DNA of 64,000 nucleotides, taken from assembly GCA_023091735.1 (NCBI GenBank), contig JALKBU010000002.1:124001-188000 (forward strand), given 5' to 3'. A program made the position numbers and the translations under genes. The first letter of the stretch is position 1, and every line of letters begins with the position of its first letter. The DNA is from Trichomonas tenax. Its lineage: Eukaryota > Parabasalia > Trichomonadida > Trichomonadidae. Below are positions 27,724-37,618 of the stretch, piece by piece. The notes beneath the pieces were generated by a model. It ran no database searches and was not told where the DNA came from. It saw only the letters and a program-made list of their open reading frames with translations.

Positions 27724-30522
27724 CTATTTTTTCCAGAATACGGCTGGAAAACCGTAAACAACAACAGCACTTCCTGTCAAATACTGAAGCTTGCAAGCGC
27801 TTCTTGCTGAAATAACAGCATCCTCAACATCCATCTTTCCATTCTTGATGAAATCGAGTAATGCATTCAAAAATCTATCTATTTCACCATCAGTGACATT
27901 CCAAAGTGCGCCAACTAATGCTGAAGCACCAGCAGCAACGCAGTAATTTGCAGCACCTGTTGGATCAGTTTCGCCATCATCATTTAATGCGCCGCTCATA
28001 CAGCCCATTAACAGCAATGATGCTTTGCAAACCATATCATCATCGACTAATCTGCTGTATCTGAAGTACTCCTGACCATTGCCATGCCCGCAGAATACGT
28101 ATAACTCCTTCTTAGCAAGAGCTTGAGAGATAATATCTTCAGGAGGAATACGCTGAGTGATTCCTTCCCATTGAAGTTGATTGAAAATGGGTTTGAACAT
28201 TTCTTCAGTTTTCTCGAGATCTCCAACAGGATTTAATATAAAGAAAGTGCTTCCTGCGTTTACCTTCATTGGCATCTCTTTTTGGCACTGGTTAGCAATG
28301 ACCTTTTGACTTGGAATTCGTGTGATTTTTGTTCCACGTTCTCTAACACACGGCAACATTTCCCATGGGATTGTGTGCATATATTTACCGCAAATGATTG
28401 AAAGCGGTTTATAAACAGCACTATGAGGCTTGTCTGTGTTTAAATCTTCGTGAAATTCATCCATACAGAACCTGCAAAACTCAGGCCATTTTCTTTCTTC
28501 CATGCGTGACATTGCAGTGAACAAAATCGTTCGTAAACCATTCTGGCTTGGACTATATTTTATTGGAGTGAAAAGCGCAGACCAGAAACCTAAAACATCC
28601 GATTCCATGAATTTGATTAGTTTCTCCATCCTTCCATCAAGCTCGTATTTCTTCTTCCACCATGTTCTTCCATCAATGTCGCCACTCAGGTTTGTAGACT
28701 CTCTGCAAATTTCTTCAATTCCATCGAGAATATCGTCGAATTTGCTTTCTGTCTTGATCCTAACAACAAGAGGCTGACCATATGTATATAAAGCAAACAA
28801 AAGAGAAGATTCGAATGGCGCAACATTGAAGTATGCGAGACTCATGAATGGGAAAGGAGGCTTGAATACCTTCTCCTTGACTTTGATGAAACTGTCGAGA
28901 GTCGTTGAACAACTTTTTGTAATAAGCTCTGCACATTTAACGGGATCTGTATTACCTAATAAAACAGCTTGCAAGAGCTTAATCTTTCTTAATGTTGCGC
29001 AGTGGCCTGCAGCATATGTTTCTGCTTGCTGGAGGACATTGAGAATCTCGCTGTCGACATTTATAGGTCTCACGTAGTTCCATGCAGCATCAATATCTTC
29101 GTTATGAAGATATTCAATAACAGTGTGATACATGAATAAAGCGAGAGATTCTTTCGATGTTTTGCATTCTGCTTCGAAGTCTGAAATGCATGGACTAAAG
29201 CCAAGAAGTCTGTATGCACCACAAATATAATGAAATGCTTCCCTTTTGATCAGCACATTCGGTGATTCTCTTAGTTCTTCAAAATACTGAAATCCTTCTG
29301 ATATTCTATATCTCAAGCATTCCATCGCTGTTCTGAATGAAACAACATGTTCCCATGACGCAGGAGTCTGTATTTTCAACTCCGGTGGGTCAAAATAATG
29401 CTTATAATTTCCGGAATATATACCTTGTTTCAATGCGAAGAAGGAAGCGAGTCCAACAACCCATGGATAGTTTGAGTAGATTTTGCTCAATTGCTTCACA
29501 TATGGGCTGACGCAATCAGGTCTATTTAATGCAAAGAAAGAGTTAATTATCCAAACGTGAATAAATAACACAGCTAATTTCGATCCAGAAGTGCTTTTTT
29601 GTGGCCATATTTTGAGAAGTTCTTCACATTGCTTTGCGCATAACAAGTATTGACTAGCATTGTAATAGCTCCAGCATTTCTTGAATAAATTCATTGCCTC
29701 CGGCTCTGTAGTATATACGACGTTCCTTGGAGGCTCAAAATTTGGGAAGAAGCCATCGAAGTTTTGATCTTTTGCAATAACTTGCAAATCTCCTTGTAAA
29801 GCAAAGTATGGCATCGCTTCTTGTATTGCTTCACCTTTGCTTTTGAATTTCTTGATAAAGTTATAAACCAATTTAGTGTCTTCGGGCGGTCTTCGATTGA
29901 TCCAATTCGATAACAAAGTAAGCGATTCAGAGGATCCATTTATAGCGTTAATGAATTCCTCTGTATGTGTTTCGTCTAAAACTATCAGACAAAATGCAAT
30001 ATACTTGCAGCAATTTTCATGCGATTGTTGATTTTTTGTTGTTTTAAATATTTTCTCTGAATACCTGAAGAACTCTAATCCCTCGGCGACAAACTTCTTC
30101 TGGTATAGCAAAGAAGCGATATTGAATGAGTAGCTTCCACAATACGGCAAATTCTGTGAAGCGAGCCAATAACAGTAAGAATTTGCGCTTTCAATGCAAT
30201 CGATTGAGTTCTTTATATCTTCTTTGTTCTTTGCTTCTATATATCTGCACGCGAGAATGATTGAAGAAATCGATAATGCATCAATTGCTCGAATAAAATG
30301 CTCAGTTTTGTAAGCAGACTTTCGAGAAAAGATAACAGCTGCGAATGAATTGAGTATTGTTGCTACTTGTCGCTTGGAAGTGTCATTTAATTTAATGATT
30401 ATCCCAGGAAATGTTTCTTTTGGCGAAACAATTCTTCGCACTTTGTCAGCGACCTCCATGAACTTCTGTCCGCCCTCTTCCACTCGAAGGCCTATTTCGA
30501 GTAAAGAGGAAAGTTCTTGCAT
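27724..30522 (-). CDS. ESP1: Separase (cohesin-cleaving cysteine protease)
   Basis: A 932-residue C50-family peptidase that cuts the cohesin kleisin at anaphase. The catalytic dyad is intact: His at about 813 in CGHGNGQEYFR and Cys at about 841 in LLMGCMSGAL. It is followed by the family block GAANYCVAAGASALVGALWN and VTDGEIDRF. The N-terminal 600 residues are helical repeats. The protein is much shorter than animal or yeast separases (1600-2100) but close to the compact forms of some protists. The ATG at 30522 is the first in frame; no strong initiator is visible. Confidence 0.95.
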   Translation of the reverse strand: MQELSSLLEIGLRVEEGGQKFMEVADKVRRIVSPKETFPGIIIKLNDTSKRQVATILNSFAAVIFSRKSAYKTEHFIRAIDALSISSIILACRYIEAKNKEDIKNSIDCIESANSYCYWLASQNLPYCGSYSFNIASLLYQKKFVAEGLEFFRYSEKIFKTTKNQQSHENCCKYIAFCLIVLDETHTEEFINAINGSSESLTLLSNWINRRPPEDTKLVYNFIKKFKSKGEAIQEAMPYFALQGDLQVIAKDQNFDGFFPNFEPPRNVVYTTEPEAMNLFKKCWSYYNASQYLLCAKQCEELLKIWPQKSTSGSKLAVLFIHVWIINSFFALNRPDCVSPYVKQLSKIYSNYPWVVGLASFFALKQGIYSGNYKHYFDPPELKIQTPASWEHVVSFRTAMECLRYRISEGFQYFEELRESPNVLIKREAFHYICGAYRLLGFSPCISDFEAECKTSKESLALFMYHTVIEYLHNEDIDAAWNYVRPINVDSEILNVLQQAETYAAGHCATLRKIKLLQAVLLGNTDPVKCAELITKSCSTTLDSFIKVKEKVFKPPFPFMSLAYFNVAPFESSLLFALYTYGQPLVVRIKTESKFDDILDGIEEICRESTNLSGDIDGRTWWKKKYELDGRMEKLIKFMESDVLGFWSALFTPIKYSPSQNGLRTILFTAMSRMEERKWPEFCRFCMDEFHEDLNTDKPHSAVYKPLSIICGKYMHTIPWEMLPCVRERGTKITRIPSQKVIANQCQKEMPMKVNAGSTFFILNPVGDLEKTEEMFKPIFNQLQWEGITQRIPPEDIISQALAKKELYVFCGHGNGQEYFRYSRLVDDDMVCKASLLLMGCMSGALNDDGETDPTGAANYCVAAGASALVGALWNVTDGEIDRFLNALLDFIKNGKMDVEDAVISARSACKLQYLTGSAVVVYGFPAVFWKK

Positions 30523-30719
30523 GGAGAAATTTTAAACGTGCACTTTCCTGGCTCTTGCATAATATTATGAATGCTAAGATCACAATTGACTTCAAATATC
30601 AATGGTATATACAATCAAAATTCAATCAATTTTCATATTGATGGTATTTCTAGCTTAATTCTACTATCGATATATGGTTACGAATACGGAAATATTTATT
30701 TAACCATTCTGTTAATTAA

Positions 30720-31720
30720 TTAATCTGAGAAAGATTTTCCTCCTTTATCTGTTAAATTTGGATTAATTCCGGGAAGCGAAAGGTAATCTACAATTTGCCG
30801 TCTGGAATGGCGAGCAGCCGCAATTAAAGTATGCTGTCCCTCATCGTCAAGAAAATTCAAATTTACATTCGGGAGTGCACTTAGATACTTCACAGCTTCA
30901 AGATCTCCATCACGGCAGAAAAATTTAAAGGCATCCCATGAATATTTATCTCTATATTGATAATCTGCACCCGATTCAATGAGGAGCTTGACGAGTTTGA
31001 AATTTTTAGAATCCACAGCTTTAAGCAGCATATTTTTTATGAATTGTAACAACATTACAATATCTCTCTCCTACACCAAAAATTGCTGCTTCTTTGTCTG
31101 CTTCATTCGAAATTGCTTCGAAAACAGAATAGATTTCTTTGATGTATAGAGTTTTCTGATTTAAGTGCAGCAATTTCTGATTGATGAGCAATATTGTTTC
31201 GTTCATTTTCTAGATAACGTTTAAGATTTAAATTTTGTTTTCATATTCATGCAATTTCTCTGATAATGAAAATGATGTTTCGAGATATTCATTAGACTTT
31301 TGAGAAATATTAAATTTATCTTCGATAAGTTTCTGGATAAGAACATCCTTTTCTTTTAATCTGGGCATTAACTCTAGAATTTACCTGATTAAATAGGAAC
31401 ATGCGCGCAGTGTGAATAAACTTCATTGTATCATTTTGGAGGCATCGAGCAAGACAGCTCAGATATTCAAGAAATGACGCTTCATTAATATCGGTTCCAA
31501 AATCTGTAACCAAATAGCGGAATACATTGTACCGTAATTCGATAAAATATTCCGGTTTGATATGAGATTAAATGTATTGAGAATCAGATAAGTTCAAGGT
31601 AGTGTGCTTTAGGCATGAAATCAGTTGTTCGTTGTCGAGCACTTCTAGAAGCGTATCATTGGAGATCATTTCAAGAATGAACTTAGCACTGCCAGCCGGA
31701 TCGAAATGGAGATCTTTCAT
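30720..31720 (-). pseudogene. Broken ankyrin-repeat protein gene
   Basis: Ordered fragments in shifting minus-strand frames: ATG at 31720 opens MKDLHFDPAGSAKFILEMIS, then after a break VTDFGTDINEASFLEYLSCL, then MPRLKEKDVLIQKLIEDKFN plus a coiled coil (NLNLKRYLENERNNIAHQSE), then IYSVFEAISNEADKEAAIFG, then ankyrin repeats (KLVKLLIESGADYQYRD, AVKYLSALPNVNLNFLD, LIAAARHSRRQIVDYLSLPG). At least four frameshifts separate them. Trichomonads have very large ankyrin families, so a decayed member is expected. Confidence 0.75.
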
Positions 31721-32591
31721 TTTTTATTTATTTTGCCATACTTTTTTTCTGAATAAAAATGACTAAAAAATGTTGATTAATTTGTTCAAGTAGTGCTTTG
31801 ATTATGAGCGAGGCTTAATGGCAAAATAATTTTATTCACATCTAACATATGATGTATTAACTAAGGGGACCCTTGTATTATTGCTTGAAACTTTGTTTAA
31901 CGAATACAGTATACATATAAACTATAATCAGAATATTTTTGAAATTAGAAATATCTCGGAATTAAATTGCTACCCATTGGCTCTATATCTGCTGATATAT
32001 TAAAGTATAGGCTGAAGTTTTTATTCGCCTCAGCCATATTAACTGTCGTGCTTTTGCACAGCTTAGAAGCATCAAACAATCAACTAGGATGTAAAAAATT
32101 TAGACATTTATTGTACCTAAATACATACAAATAAATATTCCATATTACAGAAATCAATAAGTGATGCTTTGAATTGCGATCAGGAGTCCATACATATATC
32201 AATTTAGGATGAAGTTTCTTGGGATTGTTAAAGATCTGAAATTTAATCCTATTTTATAGCAAAAATGCTATCTCCACTCTCAAATATTGTCAATTTTTGT
32301 TCGTTTGTCATATTTGTAGGATAGAGGGAGAGTTTACTCAAAATTGTGAAGTAGGGATCGTGTCAAAAATCCATCAAAGTACTGAACAACATTTGGATTG
32401 TAATACATCACATAGTGAGTGCTTGAATTTTATAACTAGATAAACAACAAATTAAAATATCATTGAATAATGGTCAAAATTGTCTGAAAATTAGATGGCT
32501 GTTCGATGAATTCTGCAGAGATATATAAGCAGTGATAAAAAGCAAATTGATGATTTCATAAAAAGTGTCAAAACCGCCAGACCATTTTTAA
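31721..32591. other. Intergenic with degenerate repeat at 31.9-32.1 kb
   Basis: Positions about 31948-32100 resemble 11878-12030. GAACCCTTG-like and AAGGGGACCC blocks occur near 31862. I see no gene; the last 30 bases hold the calreticulin start region (AAAAAGTGTCAAAACC at about 32561). Confidence 0.45.
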
Positions 32592-33803
32592 ATGTTTGTT
32601 TTCTTCGCTTTTGGTACTTCGCACATTTATTACCAAGAAAATTTCGACGATTATAGCCTTAGCCGCTGGCAGAAACCAGGAAAAGTCAGAAAAGGAGTCC
32701 AATTGGGCAAAGTTAGAACTTCAAATGGCGATTTCTGGGGCCACGAAGCCAAATGGAGAGGTATGGAAACAATGGATACACGCAGAAACTATCTTTTAAC
32801 ATCAAACTTCTCAAAGGTCATGGATACAAGAAATAAAGATCTTATTGTTCAATACACAGTTAGAATCAATTACAACGTCGACTGCTCCGGCCAATACATC
32901 AAACTCCTCGACAAGAGCGCTGATACATGGACATTCTCAAATAATACAAAATACGAGCTCATGTTCGGCCCAGATATCTGCGGCGCTACATTCCGTAGAA
33001 CGCAAGTTATCATCCGCTACAAAGGAGCTGAATATCCAACACTTCGTCCACTCAACTGCATCAAGGACCATCTTTCACACTCTTACACACTTATCATTCG
33101 TGCTAACAACACTTATGAAGTCGATATTGATGGTGAGCCAATTGATCAGGCCAACCTCGCTGATAGATTCGATATCCCAGAAGATTCACAGACAATGGAT
33201 CCAAAGCCAGAGGATTGGGATGATGAAGAATTCATCTTAGATCCAAACGACAAGAAGCCGGAGGACTGGGCTGATGATGAATATATTCCAGATCCAGATG
33301 CTGTCAAGCCAATGGATTGGGATGATTCCATCCACCAATGGGAAGCTCCGCTTATTGTCAATCCGAACTACAAGGGCGTTTGGCAGCAGAAGATGATCAA
33401 GAATCCAAATTATAAGGGACCATGGCAGCCAGATGTCGAAATCTTCGGTCACTTCAACTCCCTCAAGTACGTCGGCCTTGAGTTCTTCCAGTCATGCCCA
33501 GGCTCACTCTTCGACAACTTCCTCGTCACAGATAACGAGACAGAAGCACGCGAGATCCTTGAGGAGGACTTCCTTCAGTTCAAGCTTGCCGAAGTCCGCA
33601 GCTTCGATGAGAAAAACAGACGTGAGGCAAAGGCTCAGGAACTCGAGAACATCAGAAGAGACAGAGACATGGAGAACCACCACGATCCAGATACATTCGA
33701 AGATGGTAAGGGCGAGTCAGAGAAGGATTACTTCATTGCCCGTCGTAACCAGGAAGCCCGTCTTCGCAGGAAGTACATCAAGGGTCAGTTCGATGAACTT
33801 TAA
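32592..33803 (+). CDS. CALR: Calreticulin
   Basis: A 403-residue soluble ER lectin-chaperone. A short hydrophobic leader (MFVFFAFGTSHI) precedes YYQENFDD and the lectin domain (YTLIIRANNTYEVDIDGEP). The P-domain has three type-1 repeats (PKPEDWDDEEFILDP, KKPEDWADDEYIPDP, VKPMDWDD) and type-2 repeats (VNPNYKGVWQQ, KNPNYKGPWQP). The C-terminal region is helical and charged rather than purely acidic, and ends in FDEL, a KDEL-type ER-retrieval signal. The absence of a membrane segment separates it from calnexin. GC and codon bias rise through the gene, fitting high expression. Confidence 0.97.
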   Translation: MFVFFAFGTSHIYYQENFDDYSLSRWQKPGKVRKGVQLGKVRTSNGDFWGHEAKWRGMETMDTRRNYLLTSNFSKVMDTRNKDLIVQYTVRINYNVDCSGQYIKLLDKSADTWTFSNNTKYELMFGPDICGATFRRTQVIIRYKGAEYPTLRPLNCIKDHLSHSYTLIIRANNTYEVDIDGEPIDQANLADRFDIPEDSQTMDPKPEDWDDEEFILDPNDKKPEDWADDEYIPDPDAVKPMDWDDSIHQWEAPLIVNPNYKGVWQQKMIKNPNYKGPWQPDVEIFGHFNSLKYVGLEFFQSCPGSLFDNFLVTDNETEAREILEEDFLQFKLAEVRSFDEKNRREAKAQELENIRRDRDMENHHDPDTFEDGKGESEKDYFIARRNQEARLRRKYIKGQFDEL

Positions 33804-33869
33804 AACCTTCTTCGATGTAAATGATTTTGTAAACTTTTCAAGTTATTTTTTTAACGAAAATCTAAAAAA

Positions 33870-34832
33870 ATGAATTTTTCTATATCACCAAGGACACATC
33901 CAAAGATTCCTGATATAGCAAAACTTGGTACACTCGGAGGTATCAAGAAATCACCACGCAAAATCACTAATTCTTCGCCATTACCAAATCCAAACAATGT
34001 GATTGTAACGCAGCAGCAGTATGTCGAATCTCTTCAAGCAACACTTTCTCATCAACTTGCCGACTGTGATACGCAAATTAAGAGATTTAACGTTTTTAAA
34101 GATTTATTTGGAACAATTGTTGATAGATATTCAGCATCTAATGCTATCGTTGCTGTCAAACGCGGATACGATGAAGTCATTGAAAGCTTGCAGAAGAAAA
34201 TCGAAGAGAAATCGAGGGTTTCATTACAGAAATCGACAACAGAAGAAAAGTTCAATATAGAAATTGAAAAACAAAAGGAAAAATTACAGTTGAAGCGTGA
34301 GAAAAATGCAGAACTTACTAAGAAACTCAATTTCGTTTTAGCAGAAGTTCAAAAAGAAATAGACGACACAACTGATGAGTTTGTTTCGATACAGCAGAAG
34401 GCAATGAAGTTAAATTCGGAACTTAAAATGAAAAGCATTGTTCTAATCGATACAACAGAAGGTAATGAAAAAGGTGTTTTAGAGGATTACAATGCTGTGC
34501 TCAAGTCGAAGAATGACTTGATAGCAGAAATAGAACAATTAAAGGTGAATCATGATGCTTTGAAAAATCATTTAGAAGAAGTCACTGATCAACTGTTTCA
34601 GACTACGACTCATGAAAGAAAGGTCCAAAGCAACTTAACAGAAACCAGAAACGCTCTTAATTCAGAAACAAATGAATTATCAGATATGAAACATCGTTTC
34701 GCTCAAATGAAGATAGACTATGCCAACGAATCAAAAATTCTTGACAATAAGAATATTGAGTTTGATAAAAACTCTAATTATATTAATCAACTCAAAATTG
34801 TGTTGACAAATATACAAAATAGATATGTTTAA
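33870..34832 (+). CDS. Coiled-coil protein, TSNAXIP1-like, paralog of the 12.3-kb gene
   Basis: A 320-residue protein with a basic Pro/Ser leader (HPKIPDIAKLGTLGGIKKSP), a segment IKRFNVFKDLFGTIVDRYSA through VKRGYDEVIESL that fits the TSNAXIP1 N-terminal domain pattern, and a long coiled coil to the C-terminus. Its order and length match the protein at 12328. The start lies only 66 bases after calreticulin on the same strand, so the promoter must be very compact. Cytoskeletal or flagellar function is a guess from the family. Confidence 0.65.
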   Translation: MNFSISPRTHPKIPDIAKLGTLGGIKKSPRKITNSSPLPNPNNVIVTQQQYVESLQATLSHQLADCDTQIKRFNVFKDLFGTIVDRYSASNAIVAVKRGYDEVIESLQKKIEEKSRVSLQKSTTEEKFNIEIEKQKEKLQLKREKNAELTKKLNFVLAEVQKEIDDTTDEFVSIQQKAMKLNSELKMKSIVLIDTTEGNEKGVLEDYNAVLKSKNDLIAEIEQLKVNHDALKNHLEEVTDQLFQTTTHERKVQSNLTETRNALNSETNELSDMKHRFAQMKIDYANESKILDNKNIEFDKNSNYINQLKIVLTNIQNRYV

Positions 34833-35028
34833 ATAAACTTGTTGTATTTGTATACATTATTAGTACATAATTATAATAATTATTTGTTTAATATTGATAT
34901 TGAAAAAAAAATTAGAAGCAACAAATACAAGAATTAATAAACCATTCTCTTTCGATACAGATATTATAAATATTATAATTTCAAGACTCTATGAGTAAGA
35001 TATTTACAAAAACAAGATGGAGAAATAT

Positions 35029-35059
35029 TTTGGCATGTAAAATAATTTTGCCATGTAAA
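35029..35059 (+). promoter_or_regulatory. Tandem TTTGNCATGTAAA motifs
   Basis: TTTGGCATGTAAA (35029-35041) and TTTGCCATGTAAA (35047-35059), two copies in direct orientation just upstream of TCACTTC (35062) and the ATG of the PX gene at 35097. Confidence 0.55.
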
Positions 35060-35096
35060 TATCACTTCAAAAATCTCAATAAAAGTGTCAAAATTT

Positions 35097-35522
35097 ATGA
35101 TTTCAAAAAGTTTTGATGAATTATCAGATGATGTTAAGACTTTATTGAATAACTCTGTATCAGAACCGAAAATGTACCTGTCAATAAATGATGTCAAGTT
35201 CTCAAAACCGCATCAATCGCTTGGATATACAATTGAAATCGGAATTCAAAGTGGTGCTGTTGTAAATGTTATAGAGTTAGAACGAAATCATACATTGCTC
35301 GAAAATTTCGACAATTATGTTCGTCAATACTTTAAAGGTTCACCACATATTTTAGAATTTCCAACAAAAAAGTCTCTTGGTGTTCTTGATCAAGCAAAGG
35401 CCAACAAATGTAAAACATTGTTACAAGAATACTATATCCAGCTGTTGAAAATTCCAGGAATTTTCTTATTCCCGCCATTTTTGAAAGTATTCGAACTCGA
35501 GTATGCTTTGTTTGTCAAATAG
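35097..35522 (+). CDS. PX-domain protein
   Basis: A 141-residue protein made almost entirely of a phox-homology (PX) domain: YTIEIGIQSGAVVNVIELER, then FDNYVRQYFKGSPHILEFP, then KKSLGVLDQAKANKCKTLLQ and EYYIQLLKIPGIFLFPPF. PX domains bind phosphoinositides, mostly PI3P on endosomes. The usual RRYSEF basic motif is altered to LERNHTLLENF, so lipid affinity may be changed. The frame opens at a GTG; I used the ATG at 35097. Unlike sorting nexins it has no BAR or other domain. Confidence 0.8.
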   Translation: MISKSFDELSDDVKTLLNNSVSEPKMYLSINDVKFSKPHQSLGYTIEIGIQSGAVVNVIELERNHTLLENFDNYVRQYFKGSPHILEFPTKKSLGVLDQAKANKCKTLLQEYYIQLLKIPGIFLFPPFLKVFELEYALFVK

Positions 35523-35853
35523 TATTCCAAAATAACGCAATTATTTAATCTATTCAAAAATGAAATTCAATTTTAATTTTGTTAATATTAAATTTATACA
35601 ATTGTTTTGTTTTTCTTTAATTATTATGCTTACGTAATGTTGCATAATTCTTGTTCATATAGATTCTCTGCTAAATGTATGTAATATGTATGTAATATAC
35701 ACTTGACTTATTTATTATCTATTAAAGCGATCATCATATATATGTGTTGCATAGAAAAGTTGAGTTTTATCTTTTTGAAACATAATGAGCTTTATATGAT
35801 GAAGTTTTATTGGGGTGCAAACCACAAATGATGTATCGTTATTGGAAACGCGA
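35523..35853. other. Intergenic, no feature seen
   Basis: AT-rich. GTATGTAATATGTATGTAATATAC is a short tandem duplication at about 35678. No gene is seen. Confidence 0.45.
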
Positions 35854-36059
35854 TTACTTTTCTCGATATTGAGAATGGACTTCCTCCACCGCCTTTAACA
35901 ACGTGTTCATTCGATTGCACCAATGGGTGACAGAACCTGGATGGACCTTTTCGAGCTGAAAATAAAATTATATTAATTTACTCGAACTCCAGTTTTCAAA
36001 GCAACTATGATGGTTGTTATCATTCTCGTTATATCAAATATAAATATTCTCAGAAGCAT
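35854..36059 (-). CDS. Possible 59-residue protein with one 26-nt intron
   Basis: The minus-strand frame LEKVHPGSVTHWCNRMNTLL through KAVEEVHSQYREK and stop has coding character (its DNA is GC-richer than the surroundings) but lacks an upstream ATG. A 26-nt candidate intron (35956-35981, GTAAAT...TTTTCAG) would join it in frame to an ATG-opened exon (36059-35982, beginning MLLRIFIFDITRM). Unspliced, the frame hits TAA at once. The intron lacks the CTAAC branch motif usual in trichomonads, so this is tentative. I do not recognise the product. It is convergent with the PX gene. Confidence 0.35.
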
Positions 36060-36216
36060 CTAATTAGAGCGCTAGTTCATACGTGATGTCATTTACTTTG
36101 TCTTATTCCATATGCTTAATTTATTTGTTTTTGTTTGTATAATATATAATAGCATAAATTTCTATATTACATCAAATCGATAAAATACAATATTTACAAC
36201 ATAACATGGGGAATAA

Positions 36217-37221
36217 TTATTCTTTGTGTTCTCTTTCAGCTTTCATTAAAAGTTTTATCGCTTGAGGGACCTTTCCCCCTGACGCCATCAAAGCTCTAAT
36301 ATTATCATCTTCATTAACAAAACCTCTCGTATACATCGTGACGAGTTCTTTCTCGAAAGCAGGTTTATATTTCTGATATTCTAAGTGCGCAACAGTGTTT
36401 CTCACACTGTAATAACTTGTTTTTGATACTTTGATTCCTTTCGCTCTCAGTTTGTATATTCCACTATTTATCTTCGTCATTCCTTGCGCCAGCTCAGGCT
36501 TTGACTCTATTCCCTTAGTGTTCGACAGCACAGGGTTTTGATGTGAGGAGAGGGGAAGAACAGAAGGCGCTTCAGGTTTCTCTGTGGGAATGACAGTTTT
36601 GTGTTCAGGGCGCTTGAAAACACCCTCAAGGAGTGGGACAGCGATGTCTCCTATCATCCTGTTGACTCTGTGCATCGAGAAACCGGATGCTTCGATCTGA
36701 TTGAACATGTTATCCATCGTTATCGCAGCCATCTTTTTGTTGCCTTTCGTCGTCTGCATTTTCAGCTGTTCTGAGATCTCTTCGCCATCGTGAAGGATGT
36801 GACTGAGCTCTGGATTGCTTTCAGCGACATCATCGAAATTTGGAATTTGCTTGAACATTTCTTCATACATTTGCGGGGTTTGGTCCATCATCTTCATCAT
36901 CTGTTGTCCGATGGCCGAATTCGCCACCTTATCGATGAATGTTTCGGGTTCTTCTTGCTCCATTTTAGATTTCTTATTTTTTTGAAGATCTTTGAGCATT
37001 CCACGCGGTACGTTATAGATAACCGTCATGTCTTCTTCGATTCCATACGTTTCAATTGTGATTATGTCGTTTAAAACTTTGCCTCGGAAAACGATATTGA
37101 TGAATTTTGGGTCTACGTCGATGAGTTGACAGAGCTTCTCCTTTATTTCCAAAACCGTCGCTTTCGGTTGAACGTAAATGTCGATTCTTTCGTACTTGAT
37201 GTTTGCTGCCCAAATTCTCAT
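36217..37221 (-). CDS. Ubiquilin/Dsk2-like UBL-UBA shuttle protein
   Basis: A 334-residue protein with an N-terminal ubiquitin-like domain (KATVLEIKEKLCQLIDVDPK, then INIVFRGKVL), a central Met/Gln-rich STI1-like segment (AIGQQMMKMMDQTPQMYEEM) and a C-terminal UBA domain (YTRGFVNEDDNIRALMASGG through VPQAIKLLM). This UBL-STI1-UBA order is that of ubiquilin/Dsk2, which carries ubiquitylated clients to the proteasome. It is shorter than animal ubiquilins (one STI1 region). The frame opens at TTG; the ATG used is at 37221. Confidence 0.85.
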   Translation of the reverse strand: MRIWAANIKYERIDIYVQPKATVLEIKEKLCQLIDVDPKFINIVFRGKVLNDIITIETYGIEEDMTVIYNVPRGMLKDLQKNKKSKMEQEEPETFIDKVANSAIGQQMMKMMDQTPQMYEEMFKQIPNFDDVAESNPELSHILHDGEEISEQLKMQTTKGNKKMAAITMDNMFNQIEASGFSMHRVNRMIGDIAVPLLEGVFKRPEHKTVIPTEKPEAPSVLPLSSHQNPVLSNTKGIESKPELAQGMTKINSGIYKLRAKGIKVSKTSYYSVRNTVAHLEYQKYKPAFEKELVTMYTRGFVNEDDNIRALMASGGKVPQAIKLLMKAEREHKE

Positions 37222-37618
37222 CAAAAATTTGTTTTAACAAATATGAACTTTGTCATTGGAATTTTTCAGTTTTTGGAGTTCTTTTTCTGGTTTTGGGCTT
37301 TATTCGATTCAGATTTTGTGAATTTTCTTTATTCGTATTAATATGCAAAATACTTTAAGTATAGCTTTTCTAGGTCTTGGCTATGCTATTTCTCAAGGGA
37401 ACAAGTTATTTCGAAATTTTAAAATATCAAATTTAAAAGCTCACACTTTGCGTATCGATAGAACTCATAAAAGTATATATTACATCAAAAGGTTTTAAGT
37501 ACACATATTCAATTTGAAAAATTTTCTATCTATAATACATAGTAACAATCATTATGTTAATACTACTAACATCATTCAAGAGTACACCAACCAAAATCCT
37601 TCAGATTTGATAAAAGCA

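Noticed and set aside
31383..31409. 24-nt intron inside the ankyrin pseudogene (GTAAAT...CCCAG)
   Set aside because: It lacks the CTAAC motif and its removal does not repair the neighbouring frameshifts.
35820..35960. Possible U4 snRNA (GTATCGTTATTGG...CGCGATTAC resembles parts of U4)
   Set aside because: Order and stems of U4 do not follow through, and the opposite strand gives a coherent coding frame.
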